64,000 nt of DNA from Chrysomallon squamiferum (lineage: Eukaryota; Mollusca; Gastropoda; Neomphalida; Peltospiridae). The DNA lies in NCBI GenBank assembly GCA_012295275.1, contig CM022668.1, positions 16,415,891 through 16,479,890 on the forward strand, given 5' to 3'. The position numbers and the translations under genes were made by a program. A model generated the notes under the pieces. That model was given only the letters and a program-made list of their open reading frames with translations. It was not told the DNA's origin and ran no database searches. Shown in pieces: positions 32,414-46,600 of the stretch (within the stretch, counting starts at the first letter, position 1; every line of letters begins with the position of its first letter).

Positions 32414-32626
32414 GCAATGTAATAATATATCATCAGTGTAATAGAGATTGTTTCAAAATATATCAATCAGAGTAGTGCAATATATCATGTAAACAGAGAT
32501 TGTTTCATATATAAATATATAAATAGTGTGTGTGTGTGTGTGTGTTAGGCAATGTAATAGTGTAATATATCATCAGAGAGTGCAGATACTGTAACAGAGA
32601 TTGTTTCATATATAAATATATAAATA

Positions 32627-32657
<31 letters not shown>

Positions 32658-33727
32658 TCTAATAGTGTAATATATCATCAGAGAGTGCAGATACTATAAC
32701 AGAGATTGTTTCATATATAAATATATAAATAATGTGTGTGTGTGTGTGTGTTAGGCATGTAATAGTGTAATATATCATCAGAAAGTATATATATATAAAT
32801 ATAAATCATATTACACAGTGACAGTTACAAAGCACTCAGTTCACCTGATGTTAAAATGTTTAAATGTAAACAATTTACTTACTTGGGCCTGGGAACCTAA
32901 TAGTCAAAATTGTTTCAATATAAATATATAAATACTTGGGCCTGGGAACCTAAATAGTCAAGCAAGTCAATTGTGAAACCCTTAGGATTCTGTAAAGGGC
33001 AAAAATAAAAAATAAAATGAAATATTTATTATTAAAAAAATAATAATAAATAAAATAATAAAAATAAATAAATAAATAGATAAATAAATAAATAAAAGAA
33101 TAATTAATAATAATAATAAAAATACATGTTCAGTTTGATCAATTCAGTGAATCTGATAATACTTTCATTTCAGCATTGATAATATTTAGTAGTATTAGTA
33201 TTTAACATCAAATACTGTAATATTAATAATCAACTAATAATCATTGTAACACAAAAGTTGTATTTACATGATAGAAAATAATCCTTACCACATTACAGGT
33301 AGGTCAATATACCATCACAACAACATAATCTAAGGTAGAGATACATGTGAGAAAGGATTTGGATATTTCTAAGTAAGAGAAAAGTGACAAAGTTACCTCC
33401 AGTGGAAATGTTGGCTGTTCATTGTACACGCGGACAAATATTTCTCCAACTATGAGCTCTTTAGCATGAATTTCAAACACAAACTGTGTTCCATACCCCT
33501 CATCACACTCACCCTGAAATCAAACATCTGTTTATAACTATCTTTAATTATTCAGCTGTTTTAACAACTATACATTACAGAAAAGAGATATGCACACCCA
33601 CACACACACCCACACAGAGACAGACAGACAGACACCCACACACACACCCACACAGACAGACAGACAGACACCCACACCCACACACACAGAGACAGACAGA
33701 CAGACACACACAGAGACAGAGACAGAT

Positions 33728-33758
<31 letters not shown>

Positions 33759-33817
33759 GACAGACACACATAGAGACAGACAGACAGACACACACAGAGA
33801 CAGAGACAGACAGACAG

Positions 33818-33850
<33 letters not shown>

Positions 33851-36800
33851 GACAGACAGACACACACATGTAATTTCAAACTTACAGTTCTGACTATTTT
33901 CTGCTGCTGTTCTGTGAGGTATTCTAACAACTGCGCTTTGTTGCATTGTCCCAGATCAAGTACGGGTTTTCTGTGTTACTATTTAACAGCTTCAGCAGCT
34001 GAAAGCATCACACTTAACTAATCAACAAAACTGAAAAAATCCTTCAAATATCAAATAAATAAAAATTACACTACACAAAATAATCAGTATCCAAAGAACG
34101 AATAAAACAATTTAGAAAACAATAAAGAATACTTTTTGTTTCAAAATAGTTAGGATTTGGATGCCATACTTATTTGTTTATTATTCAGTAAATAAGATTA
34201 GTATTTAAAAAACATTATGTTTAGCTATATGATTTTTCTCTGCAGGTTTTCAATGTAAACAAAAATACTGTTCTATTTAACATTTGAAGCTTGTTTGTTT
34301 AGTTATGTGCTTTGTCTATGGACAATATCAAATATTTCTGTTTAAACATCATTACAGTTAACTGTGTAACTCTGATGTAAAGGTTTGTAATCAATACATT
34401 TTCAGTTTAAAATCAACAATTTAAGAGTTTCAAATGAACAATCTATGAGTTTAAAATAAAAAACTATGAGTTTAAAATCAACACTCTCCGAGTTTAAAAT
34501 CAACAAACCTCTGAGTTTAAAATAAAAAACTATGAGTTTAAAATCAACACTCTCTGAGTTTAAAATCAATAATTCTAAGAGTTTAAAATCAATAATTCTA
34601 AGAGTTTAAAATCAACAAACCTCTGTTGAGTTCTCGTTGGACAGTTTTCTGGACATGTAAGGTGTCAACATGGCAGACAGAGAATTCTTCACAGCAGGGT
34701 TGTCAGGACTAGAATGAGGACTCTTGTTGTCATAGTAACCACCCAGTCTGGCACAGGCTCTCACACTCAGTCTGGCTAGTTCATTAGCTACTTCCTAACA
34801 ACAGACAAAAATATGTGTGAGGGTGAAAATTAAGGGGGAAAATGTGGGAAACATTTTAAAAAATCTTAATTTTTTGATGTTACAGAACTGAAACTTCATG
34901 GAAATAATTCGCTCTTATTACCATAAAAAACTAGTATACTAGTTTTTAGTTTTTTATTAACCAATTATCATTTTTATTCTTGTTTTTTTTTTTGTTTTTA
35001 TCAGTGTTTATGTATCCTATTTCATGAACCTCTCCAACTCAAACCCAAATCAATACATATATACATATAATTGTATCATTCAAACTGCTGGGGTTTATCA
35101 CAGATGTGTTTTTCTACAAAATAATACAAAGAAATTAGTCTTCTGAAGATGAGAAAGGGTCCAGTGACTAAAGCAGCATTTAAAACAACACAACTACAGC
35201 TTACACAACAAAAACAGAAAATGTAGACAAAAAACCTGCTGGTTAGTTTTTCCACTCTTCTCCACCCCACCCTCCTCTAACGTGTAGTCGTAGTTGAAGA
35301 GGTAGATGAGAAGATGCCAGAGTACACCAGACTGATGTAGATTTGTCTGCAGCCAGAAGTCTACACACAACTTGGCGATGCTGTCGCACACCACACAACA
35401 CAGGTCTTGAAGATTCTGATAGAAACAGTTACAAGTGTTTTATATATAAACAAATAGTAAAAACAATTCTCTGAATAATTTATAATATACATAACCACAC
35501 AACACAGGTCTTGAAGATTCTGATAGAAACAGTTACAAGTGTTTTATATATAAACAAATAGCAAAAACAATTCTCTGAATAATTTATAATATATATAACC
35601 ACACATATAATTGTTTTATTTATTTATAAACTAATACAGAAAACAACATTCTATAATGAATAATTTGATAATAAGCAACCCCCATGAGATTCTGAATTTT
35701 TAAAAAAAATTTAATTATTTTATATATTTACAAAGTAATAGAGAAAACATTTTGATTAGAATAATTTGATAATAACAGTAACAAACAATCGAAGTTATGA
35801 AAATTCTGATAATAAAAAAATAATTACTTTAAAATAAAGTATTCTACAGAGATCTTTGATGATGGCCGATGTTTCCTGTATTTTTTCTCGGCAACCCTCG
35901 AACTGCGCAGCGACTGCGTAGCACTTTGAGATGTACATGCACACGTGCACTGCCATGTCGTCTGGCTTGCTCGACTGACTCAGAACGTTCACACATCGGG
36001 CAAACGCTTGCTGCAGAACCTGTGTGAAAACATTTCATTAAAAACAGTGAAAACATTTCATTAAAAACAGTGAAAACATTGCATTAAAAACAGTGAAAAC
36101 ATTTCATTAAAAACAGTGAAAACATTTCATTAAAAACAGTGTAAACATTTTATTAAAAAGAGTAAAAACATTTCATTAAAACAACGTAAACATTCACAAA
36201 CTGCTCAGTTCAGACGTTGAAGAAAATGAACTGGTTTGATGGTTGTCACTGTTTATCATACAATACTGAATCTCCTTCCAAAAATATTTTTGGTTCAGTC
36301 AGTAATTATAAACAGTAAATAATTTTTTTTTTTGAAATAAATAAATTTGAAAAAATAAAAATAAAAATAATGATAATAAAATCATCATCATCAAAATAAT
36401 AAATAAAAAAAAAAAACCAGTAATTCTAAAAAGCAATTATGAGAAAAAAAAAATAAAGCAACAAACAAAATCCAAATTAATCATATTCAACTAGAAATAT
36501 TTGAAAGAATAAAAAGCAAAAATATTTCAGAACCCAGATTAAATCTAATTAAAATACTTAATCCAGTCCAGGTGAAATATGTAACGAGGAGGTTAAATTA
36601 GACTAAAATCACCTGAATTCCGTTTTCTCGTCTCAGCTCCTCTGCGTTGAGAGCGGAGCAGTTGACTGTGTGGTAGGCGAGTTCGCTGGCAGCAACCAGC
36701 AGCGGAGCTGACTTAGAAAACAGCTGATCATCATTTGTCTCCATCTGTATCGTCTTCACCAGCATCGGGTAGCCAGCGTATTTGTACGGGTGAAGCTCTG

Positions 36801-39800
36801 AGAACAAAAATAAAACAAGTATTTGAGTGTACAGCAGAATTACAGACTAACAGTAAATCAAATGAAAATTTTGAGAAATTAAAAATAGAGGAAATTGACC
36901 AACCTGTAATTAACCAAAAGAAATCAATACAGAACTTTATTAATTAAAAATGCTCTTTTTTTAATTTCATAAATCTGATTAATGATACATTTACAGCAAA
37001 CTCATTTCAGAAAATAACAAATAATAACAAATAAAAGAAAAAATTATACTGAATAAATAATTAAGTTATTTTGTAAAGGAAGTTATATATAAATGGCCAA
37101 CAAAAAATAAACAAAACAAAAAAGAAGAAAAAAAGAAAACTAATACTGAATTTTATTAATTAAAAATGATTTATAATTCTTCATAAAATCTAAGACTTGT
37201 CTGATCACCAATACATCACTGCATACATTCAGACATCACATTAATAACATCTAAATGAAAGAATTACATTTGTTTAACAACACTCATTACATTTTTCGTC
37301 TTATCTTATCAAAACTATTTTTCTACTGATGTATTAAAGAAAAACCTTAATTCTTAGCAGCTAGAGACCTTATATACGCACCTCCTCACATACAGGAAAA
37401 CACACTGCATCATGTTTAACACACCACTCTTTAGCTATGTCTGATTTTATACCACTGAGGAGCATTGATCCTATAAGCTATCATGTCTTAGGCCTGCTGC
37501 AGCTTGCATATAAATAAACAAGTGTAAGAAATAGTGCTCACCTTCCTGGTGTCTGCTGAAGAGGATGGACTGAGCTTTCAGAATGAGGACAATGTTCTGT
37601 GGGTCTGGCCCATCTCTCACTTTCGACTTGCTGCACAGGAACTCGTAAGCCTTGTTCACTTGTTCAAATATGTCCTGAAAATAATTACACACACAGTGAA
37701 CACTGAGCTAACACAAACAGCCTCCAGTTGAAGTATTTCTTCCTTTTATTATTCCTACTGCTATTACACTATTATGATTAATATTGTTGCTGTTGTTGTT
37801 TTATTATTATTATTGTTATTATTATTATTATTATTATTAATTTATGTATTTTGTTATCTGTTTATTTTGTATCATTCTGGAGGTTTGTTAAAACTGTCTT
37901 TACAGATATGACTGAAACAATTCTAGTCAGCATAGTGACCAACGTAGTTGTTCTTTATTATAATTTATAACTGACAAATGAATTACTTGAAACTGCTTAA
38001 AACTTAATTCTTTTAACTTCATCTTTATTTTTCAATGAAAACAAATTATTATAGTTTATAAGGAATATTATTATATGATGGAATGACCTAATATATTTGT
38101 TTTATTTTTATTTAATTTTGTAATTCAGTCATTTTCACATGATGAAACATTTCTGGTAAAAGAAATATTAACACACAAACTATTGTAAAAATTTGTTGTT
38201 AAAATTAGAAAAAAAATTAAAATTCTTACTCTTCCTTCTGGATTTTTGTCTGGATGGTATTTCTGTGCTAGTTTGAAATATGCTTTCCTGATTTTACTTT
38301 CATCATGACTGAAAAAAAAAATATTTACTCTGAACCATTTATAAATTCTGCATGTCTTGTATATATGAAGTTACATCATGTGAGACAAGAAAGAAAATTA
38401 AATGGCTCTCCAGCTTCAACTACCGTCTGAATTTATCAGTAGCACAGACTGAGTTACAGTCACAAATAAACACTTGTGGAAATGTTAACAATGTTTTGTT
38501 TCTGTGATAAAAGAGTAAACTTTATGACACTGAGTGAGTGACTTTGTTTGATGTCTGTTCCTGGTGAAGCAGGACTTCATTGTGAAAGATTACAAACTTA
38601 CCCTCCTGATGCTTTTTTCAAATTCAGAATCGTGTAAGCCTCTTCTATAGACATGGTGGGAGGTTTCTTTTCTACTTCCTGTTTCCAAGCCTCTAAGATA
38701 TCCTTCAGCAGTTTCACCTGAAACAAAAAATGTACCATTGATGATAAAAAGAAAGTAAGGCTTTGTGCCTTCACAACAGCCAAAAAAAAAAAAAAAAAGA
38801 ATTAAGAAAAATAATAACAGAAAAAATCTCTCTTGAACTGTCAAAAATTGTGTTAATCATATCATCATTATCAATGCTAGATACAGACATCTAAAACATG
38901 AATAAACAAATGTTTAATGAAAATAGATGCATTGCCCATTGAAACTAAAGGTAAACATATGACTATTATCATATACTTGTATTTTGTTGTCAAAATTTAA
39001 ATTTGTAACATCATAATGAGCCAAGTATAGATAGTACGGACAACATGCAATTTTCTAACATACGAAAGTTGTGCTTTAAGCACTTCACCTATACTTTCTA
39101 AAAGCAGAGTAACAACACTAACCGGGTCTTTGATTGTCCAGTCAGGAAACTTGCTGGTATCACAGAGATGCTTCAGGTAATAGATGTTACAGAAGAGTTC
39201 GTTTTCTAGCTGGGGGTAGTTGATCAGGGGGATGGGACAATACTGGTACAGAGCTCGGGTGTTGCTCATCAGACGGGGAGAGAAGTCAGCGAGGTGCGAC
39301 GCAATTTTCTCTATCATCATACACCTGTTTACAAACATATAATTACTTTTAGTTAACTACTCGCGTTTTAAACACACTTAATATTTCTTTATTTATACTG
39401 AATATTATTTTTGTCACACAAATTGATATCCACTTAATAGTGAGAAAAACAAAGGTAGATACAAAATAAAAAGAAAAAAAACCTGCCTCATTTCATTGTT
39501 CCAGATGGCTTCAGGTGTGTCAAACTCTCCCAGGAAGATTTCAGCGAAGCGTTCAGGTGAGTAGTTCTCCAGGTAACACACCATCGCCTCAGGCAGGATT
39601 GGACCTACAACACTGCACTGCAGAATGTCTGAGTTCTTTTGCTGAACAAAACAACAAATGTCTTCAGTTAATTCTTGTGAGCCAAGTTATATTTCACATC
39701 TTAAATCTTCTGAGAGAATAACAATAAACTAATTATAATGAATATCTTCAAATAATAGGAAATTAGTAATTGAAATTGGTGTCAGTCTTATAGAATATGT

Positions 39801-42800
39801 AAGATTCTGCTAGTGTGAACATACATTCTCTTGTGCAGTTAACACATAGACACCCTATATAACAACAATAAAATAAAACAATAAAAACTAGTGTAGCTCT
39901 TCTTCTTAGAATACCTATTTAATAGGTGTATTTAAGTAAGAAATTGTAATGATCATTACGTTATAAAATTATAAAACAATAAAATCTAGACTATCTGTTA
40001 GGAATCCTATTTAAAATGAGTATTTAAGAAACTGTAGTAGTTATATATCTACACAACAACTGTCAAACTAAAACTGGCTTACCTCTTGTGTATTTAAATA
40101 AGAAATTTTAATAGTTATTACTCTGTGAGACAGCTATGAAAACCTTTTCAGCTCAGAATGCCTGTTTAAGGTGAGTGTATTTAAGAAAGAACTGTACTAA
40201 TTATCACCCTATATGACAACTATAAAAAAAACCTAAACTTTTTAAGATGTGTGTATTTAAATAGGAAATTTTAGTAGTTATCTGTAAGAAGTATAAAAAG
40301 AGAACTGACTTACTTCCTCAGCTTGGAATGCCTGTTTGAGATGAGTGTATTTAAGAAAGAACTGTACTAATTATCACTAATTAACTTTTTAAGATGTGTG
40401 TATTTAAATAAGAAATATCTGTAAGAAGTATAAAAATAAAACACTTACTTCCTCAGCTTGGAATGCCTGTTTGAGATGAGTGTATTTAAATAAGAAATTG
40501 TAATAGTTATTACTCTGTTAGAAGTATAAAAAGAAAACTGACTTACTTCCTCAGCTCGGAATGCCTGTTTGAGATGAGTGTATTTAAATAAGAAACTGTA
40601 ATAGTTATTACTCTGTTAGAAGTATAAAAAGAGAACTGACTTACTTCCTCAGCTCGGAATGCCTGTTTGAGATGAGTGTATTTAAATAAGAAACTGTAAT
40701 AGTTATTACTCTGTTAGAAGTATAAAAATAAAACTGACTTACTTCCTCAGCTCGGAATGCCTGTTTGAGATGAGTGTATTTGAGAAAGCGGGAGATTGGA
40801 AGAACGTTTGATCCGGTGTACATCATCACAAAGAAGAAGACGCCAGACAGGTAGAGACGAGAGACGTTGGGGTTGTCCTGCATGATCAAGTACAACAACG
40901 TGGCCACCTTCTCAACAAGAACTGGGTCAAAGGTCAACAACAACTGTAAGATAAACAAACTAAACTGTATAAATAATCAGATATTATTTCCACACTGAAA
41001 CCAAACTTAAACTATAATTTTAATTAAAAAATAAAATAAAAATATATCTTTTTAATTGCTGAATCAAAATCAGTTTCAGTAGAATATTTTTACAAACTAC
41101 AAAACTGAATAAAAAAGGTATTTTTTCTACTGGACATGTTGATAATTAAGTGGACAAAATCAGTAATAAGAAAGATTATTCAACAAAAGCTTTTGTGAGA
41201 AGAAAATTCACCTGTACTAAATGTGGCAGACAGGTTGCGTCTGACAACATTCGTTTTATTCTTGGCAGTGGACGCACAACGGCACCATCGTTGTCTCTGA
41301 AATAAATGACATTATTTTAGTTTTATAAAGAAAGAAATGACATTATTTTACAGTTTTATAAATAAATAAATTACATTATTTTACAGTTTTATAAAGAAAT
41401 AAATGACATTATTTTACAGTTTTATAAAGAAAGAAATAAGACACAAATAATATTTACATTACAAAATTTAAAATTAATGAATGCTAAAATTACTGGAAGA
41501 ATTTATAAAATCTTATTCTTCAGCATTATACATATATAGTAAAATAAATAACATTCATAAAAGAAAACACAAAATGTGACAAAAATATATACTGAAATAA
41601 ATACTTTTTTAAAATTAGTGATCACAGGTTTTTTTTTTTTCTTTACACGTACTGACAAAAGAGTGAAGTATGGGTGAATTTTACTTATTATTAAAAAAAG
41701 CACATATATCACAGGTTTTAATTAATCAATCACAGAGCCCAGGCTGGATTGGGAAACACGGAGCTGACTGTGTGACAATCATACACTCATAGTTACGTCT
41801 GTCTCATGTCCAATGCAGATAAAACAAAATTTAAAAATGTGCAGTTCTGAGACACATCTTACCTACTGGGGTAGTATTCAGTCATGCGTATCAGCATGTT
41901 GAGGATCAGCGTGGCCAGCTCGCTCTCATTCATCACTGGCTGACCACTGGCCAGCAGAGTCCACTTGAGTTGTGAGACTGACACCAGAGGGCGCCACCCA
42001 TCCATGCCCTGTGCCCAGCACCGAGTCTTTGCGTGAATCGTTCCATCGTTCCAGAAATCCTTCATCTTCAAACATTTCAGTTGTTTAGTTACTTTGATAA
42101 ATGTTTTATGATGGTGCAGAGAAGATAATTTATAAAAGCGTTAACATAAAAGATTGATCTGCTTTTGAACCAGTAATCTTTTGTTAACTTTTAAAAAGTA
42201 AACAGGCTTACAGATGTCATTTTATTTCATATTTGTGTGTGTGTGTGTGTTTTTTTACAAAACTACATATTTGATATGCAAATTCAATGAACAAATGATT
42301 ATTCTGCATTAACACTATTTGATAATGTATAAGATGGTTTTATATGTGGTTCAAATTACTGGTCAGTCATTTCTGTCTCAGAACTTGTAAAAAATATACA
42401 TGCACATTTACATACACACACACATCCACCTGATACAGATACGATATTTCAAGAAATGAGGACAAAGCAAGTTTAAGCTGGTTAAAACATTAACAAGAAA
42501 ACTGCTCCCACCTCTTCAAAGCTGTACGGACCAAGCCTCTCCTTGTCCTTGTTTCCAAAATACCACTCCTTCTCACTGTCTCGTCTCATGTCTGGAGACG
42601 CCTCTATCACATTGCTCTGTGTAAAACAGCTTATTATTTACCAACAGTTTATGAATAACAAATATTTAAAACAATGCATTTTAACATTATAGCTATTAGG
42701 TATGACAGACCTTTCAATCTGTAAAAAACCTGCTGTTGTTACTATGGAAATACTTGTAAAGGTTACCAAAAAAGGATTTGTTTAAAAACATCAATGGAAA

Positions 42801-43663
42801 TTAAAACTGAGGGGTACAGGCTAAATGATAAACATACCTAAATGGGGTACTGAGAAAAAAAATCTGTAACTGAAAAAACCTGAAGTGAATGTTAACAACT
42901 GAGTTAAAAAGCCTCTTTCTAAATGAGAAATAATATTTATCTTGAGAAAACTGAATTAAAAATTAATATGTGGGGTTATTCTCTAAGATATTACTGTAAA
43001 ATTGATAATTTACGTGTAGTGGAGAAGTAAATCTATTCTGTGGTTTAAAATTTTAATTCTGTTACCTGCAGTGGAACAGTAGCTCTAGATGTGTGCAGGT
43101 GAGCCAGAGTGAGAATATCAACAAGAACCTTGACACCCCCAGCATCCATGATTTCCTTGACATTTCTCTGAAAAACACACAAGCTGATATTATCAAATGA
43201 CCTGTAGTACAAGCAGGATAATGTTCCTTTACACATGCACACATTTTATTTATTTATTTATTTATTTTATATCCTGCAGTTAAAAAATTACCCTTCAGAC
43301 ACAACTGTTAAGGTGAAATTATTAAAAAGAAAAAAATGGTGATGAAACAGAATGTGGTAAAGAACACTGGTTTAAACATTACAACTAACAATCATCAAGA
43401 TAACTGTTGTAATTTTTCATGTGTCAGTGTACTGACTGTTCAGATATCACCAGTCACATTTTGAACCATTGATTTCTGTGCTTGATAAACTGATTCTAAA
43501 TACATTTGATTTGTTACTGAAATAAAGCTGGTTGGCAGTAATACTTACAGGATGAAGTATCAGCTTGTTGAGGAACAAGATCAATCTGTCTCTTTCCAGA
43601 CGATCAGTGCACTGAAACAAAAACATTTTAAACATTTTAGAAATTAACAGTAACAACAACAAC

Positions 43664-43699
<36 letters not shown>

Positions 43700-46600
43700 A
43701 CTACTACTACTACTACTACTGCTGCTGCTACTACTACTACTACTGCTACTACTGCTGCTGCTGCTACTGCTACTGCTACTACTGCTATAACTACTACTAC
43801 TACTACTACTACTACTAATACTAATACTATTACTACTACTAATGACAACAACAACATACCCGTTCCAGCATGCCCACTAATGACAACAAATGTCTCAACA
43901 ACAATCTCCTCGTGACATCGACTGTACACCACAGCCATGGCCTGCAGACACATACACTTCATGTTAACCTTGGGGGTTAGCAGAAATCTATGGTACAGGT
44001 CATTAAAAAACTCGTATCTGTAAAACAAAGACACTTCATGTTAACCTTGGGGGTTAGCAGAAATCTATGGTACAGGTCATTAAAAAACTCGTATCTGTAA
44101 AACAAAGACACTTCATGTTAACCTTGGGGGTTAGCAGAAATCTATGGTACAGGTCATTAAAAAACTCGTATCTGTAAAACAAAGACACTTCATGTTAACC
44201 TTGGGGGTTAGCAGAAATCTATGGTACAGGTCATTAAAAAACTCGTATCTGTAAAACAAAGACACTTCATGTTAACCTTGGGGGTTAGCAGAAATCTATG
44301 GTACAGGTCATTAAAAAAACCTCAGTATCTGTAAAACAAAGACACTTCATGTTAACCTTGGGGGTTAGCAGAAATCTATGGTACAGGTCATTAAAAAACT
44401 CGTATCTGTAAAACAAAGACACTTCATGTTAACCTTGGGGGTTAGCAGAAATCTATGGTACAGGTCATTAAAAAACTTGTATCTGTAAAACAAAGACAAA
44501 GACACTTTGTGTATTCTCTACAAACAGGAAGGTACAAAAAGAATTAATAATCATAACATTGCCTATTTCAAAAACAGCTCAGTTTATTTTACATTTTATC
44601 CTCGAGTAAATATAAAATAAAGAAAATATTACTATATTAAGAAAAAGCTTGCATGTTTGTTTATTTTTTATTATGCACTTGTTTGAATACAAACAAATAC
44701 AGAAACACAAATATATATATATATATATATGTAGATATAAAACAAAAACAGCAGAACTGAAAGATTTAAAGTATAATAATTGTTTTTAGATAATTAATAT
44801 TTTTACATATTTAATTTTAATGTGGTATTTCTACAATGGCTGACAGAGCAAACTTTGAAAACAAATGTCTTACGATTTTTTGATAGCACTAATATCTTCA
44901 TTTTCTTCTTCATCTTCCTCAAGCAGTAACCGAAGGTAATAATCACCTGAAAATAACCAACATGATTAAAATGAATATTACAACATAAAACAACTAGATT
45001 ATGACATTCTCTCTGCCTTAAGATGGCGCTAAACTATTTTAAAAGAAATTTAGTTACATAAATATAAAATCAAATATTTATTTGGTTTTTTTTTGTTTTT
45101 CAGTAATTTACAAAGGTTTGCTTTCCACCTTTCCCATGACATATAAAGAATTTTTAAAAAAGAAATAAAGAAAAAAGATTTATCTGTTCTCACACTTGTG
45201 TGTTATCCCTTTTTTTAGCAAAACATCTTTAGATTACACATTCTCATACATACTTCCAAAAAGTTAATTAAAATATTTATCTTAACTCATATTATTAAAT
45301 ATAAGTGAATTTCTACGTAGATAATTTGAGTAACAAAGCAGTGAGTTGGAGAAATGCTATTTTGAGAATATTCCAGATACAGTAAAAAGAAGAGTTACTC
45401 ACCTATTTTGATTTCCTCAGCGAGGCAGTGATACTGCACTTCAAACTCCGTGTGATTCCAGCCGATGATGTACGTTGAACCCAGCTCCTTGTCCACCGTG
45501 AACGCCCTCATTTCATTTTCTAATGCCTCCCTCAGTTCCTCTCTCGTCTGATAGTAGACCAGATAATGTAACAGTTATAGCATTTAAATATCTAAGAGAT
45601 ATCTCATTTAACTATTGTATCTGAATATAGTACCATCAGTTGTAGAATAGTTTCAAAGAATCGATCATGTAACAGATGATACAAAGTTACTTTCAGAATA
45701 CTATCACAAAAATTAAAAATTATTTAATTTTTCCAGTCTCATTAAAAGCTAAAATACAGCAAATTAAAATTGTAAAGTTGTAACATAAACAGGTAATACA
45801 ATTCAAGAGTCTAACATGTTATGTGAATGGTAATACTATCTGTAAAACACAGGTTTATCTTACAAAGTTAGAGTGATGTTTTAAAGATATAGTTACAAAG
45901 TGACCAACCTTGTAGTTCCAGATGAGGTTGGGCCGGGCGTGGTCTCTGTTGAACTGGTAGTAAAACAACGCCCAATTCGCCTCGCTCTTAATTCTCTGAC
46001 GTCGATTGCGTAACACTATAGGACGGTCATTTTGCTGCAACACAAAAATTAGTATTTTATTAATATTTTATATAATTATTAATAGAATAAAATAAAATAA
46101 AATAAAAGGTATTCAGCTAGATATACCAGCTATATGTCTGTGTACAGAGTTTGCTAGTTTAAAATTAAAATAGACATAACATACCTGTTTTGTCTCCATG
46201 CCTATTCTGGAACGCCAGTGTTGAAGAAATCCATCAATCTTTTTCTCCAGTAAAATCAGATTGGGATTCTTCATTCTCCGGTTTTGATGATCCTAGAAAT
46301 CATTAGAATTGTTGAAAAAACTGCAATCAATTCAAATTATGCAAACATGCACACTCACAGACACATGTGTGCAATTTATATATTCACATACACATAAAAC
46401 TGCTTTGTACTGTCACACATACAATTAAAAAATAAAAATAATAAAAATAACTATAAATAGAAACTGGCTGTACTGATAAGACATATTAAATCTTTATAAA
46501 CATCTGTCTTTGTACCAGTAATAGCTAATGTTGATGAGTGTAATACCTGTGCTAGTTTGACATTATCTCTAACATGAAGTTTGTCATCTTCTATTACTGG

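Larger units (their letters stand above)
29612..36797 (-). other. DNAJC13: DNAJC13 coding exons 37-47: post-J helical region with third IWN
   Basis: Exons 36613-36797, 35828-36019, 35236-35415, 34621-34794, 33886-33998, 33397-33513, 32936-32989, 31809-31935, 31246-31337, 30493-30592, 29612-29887. Conserved blocks: [82 protein letters not shown]. Exon 41 carries YLIWDN and a one-base loss just after it. Exon 43 has two candidate donors because its 3' end is duplicated. Confidence 0.88.
41212..46034 (-). other. DNAJC13: DNAJC13 coding exons 22-30: first IWN repeat and GYF-like segment
   Basis: Exons 45909-46034, 45403-45547, 44874-44946, 43860-44017, 43549-43611, 43066-43167, 42512-42616, 41863-42065, 41212-41296. 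Exon 22 ends NLIWNYK (first IWN). Exons 28-29 hold the GYF-like motif [16 protein letters not shown] and [13 protein letters not shown]. Exon 25 encodes [19 protein letters not shown] and then loses frame before GMLER (see findings). Exon 22's donor is the non-consensus GTTGGT. Confidence 0.88.

Noticed and set aside
33561-34021. Overlapping Cys/Val- and His/Thr-rich open frames on both strands
   Set aside because: (CA)n/(CAGA)n microsatellite; no homology or splice support.
43870-43908. A micro-intron explaining the exon 25 frame break
   Set aside because: Every GT...AG pair in the 31-nt segment was tried; none leaves a multiple of three, and all would be under 30 nt.
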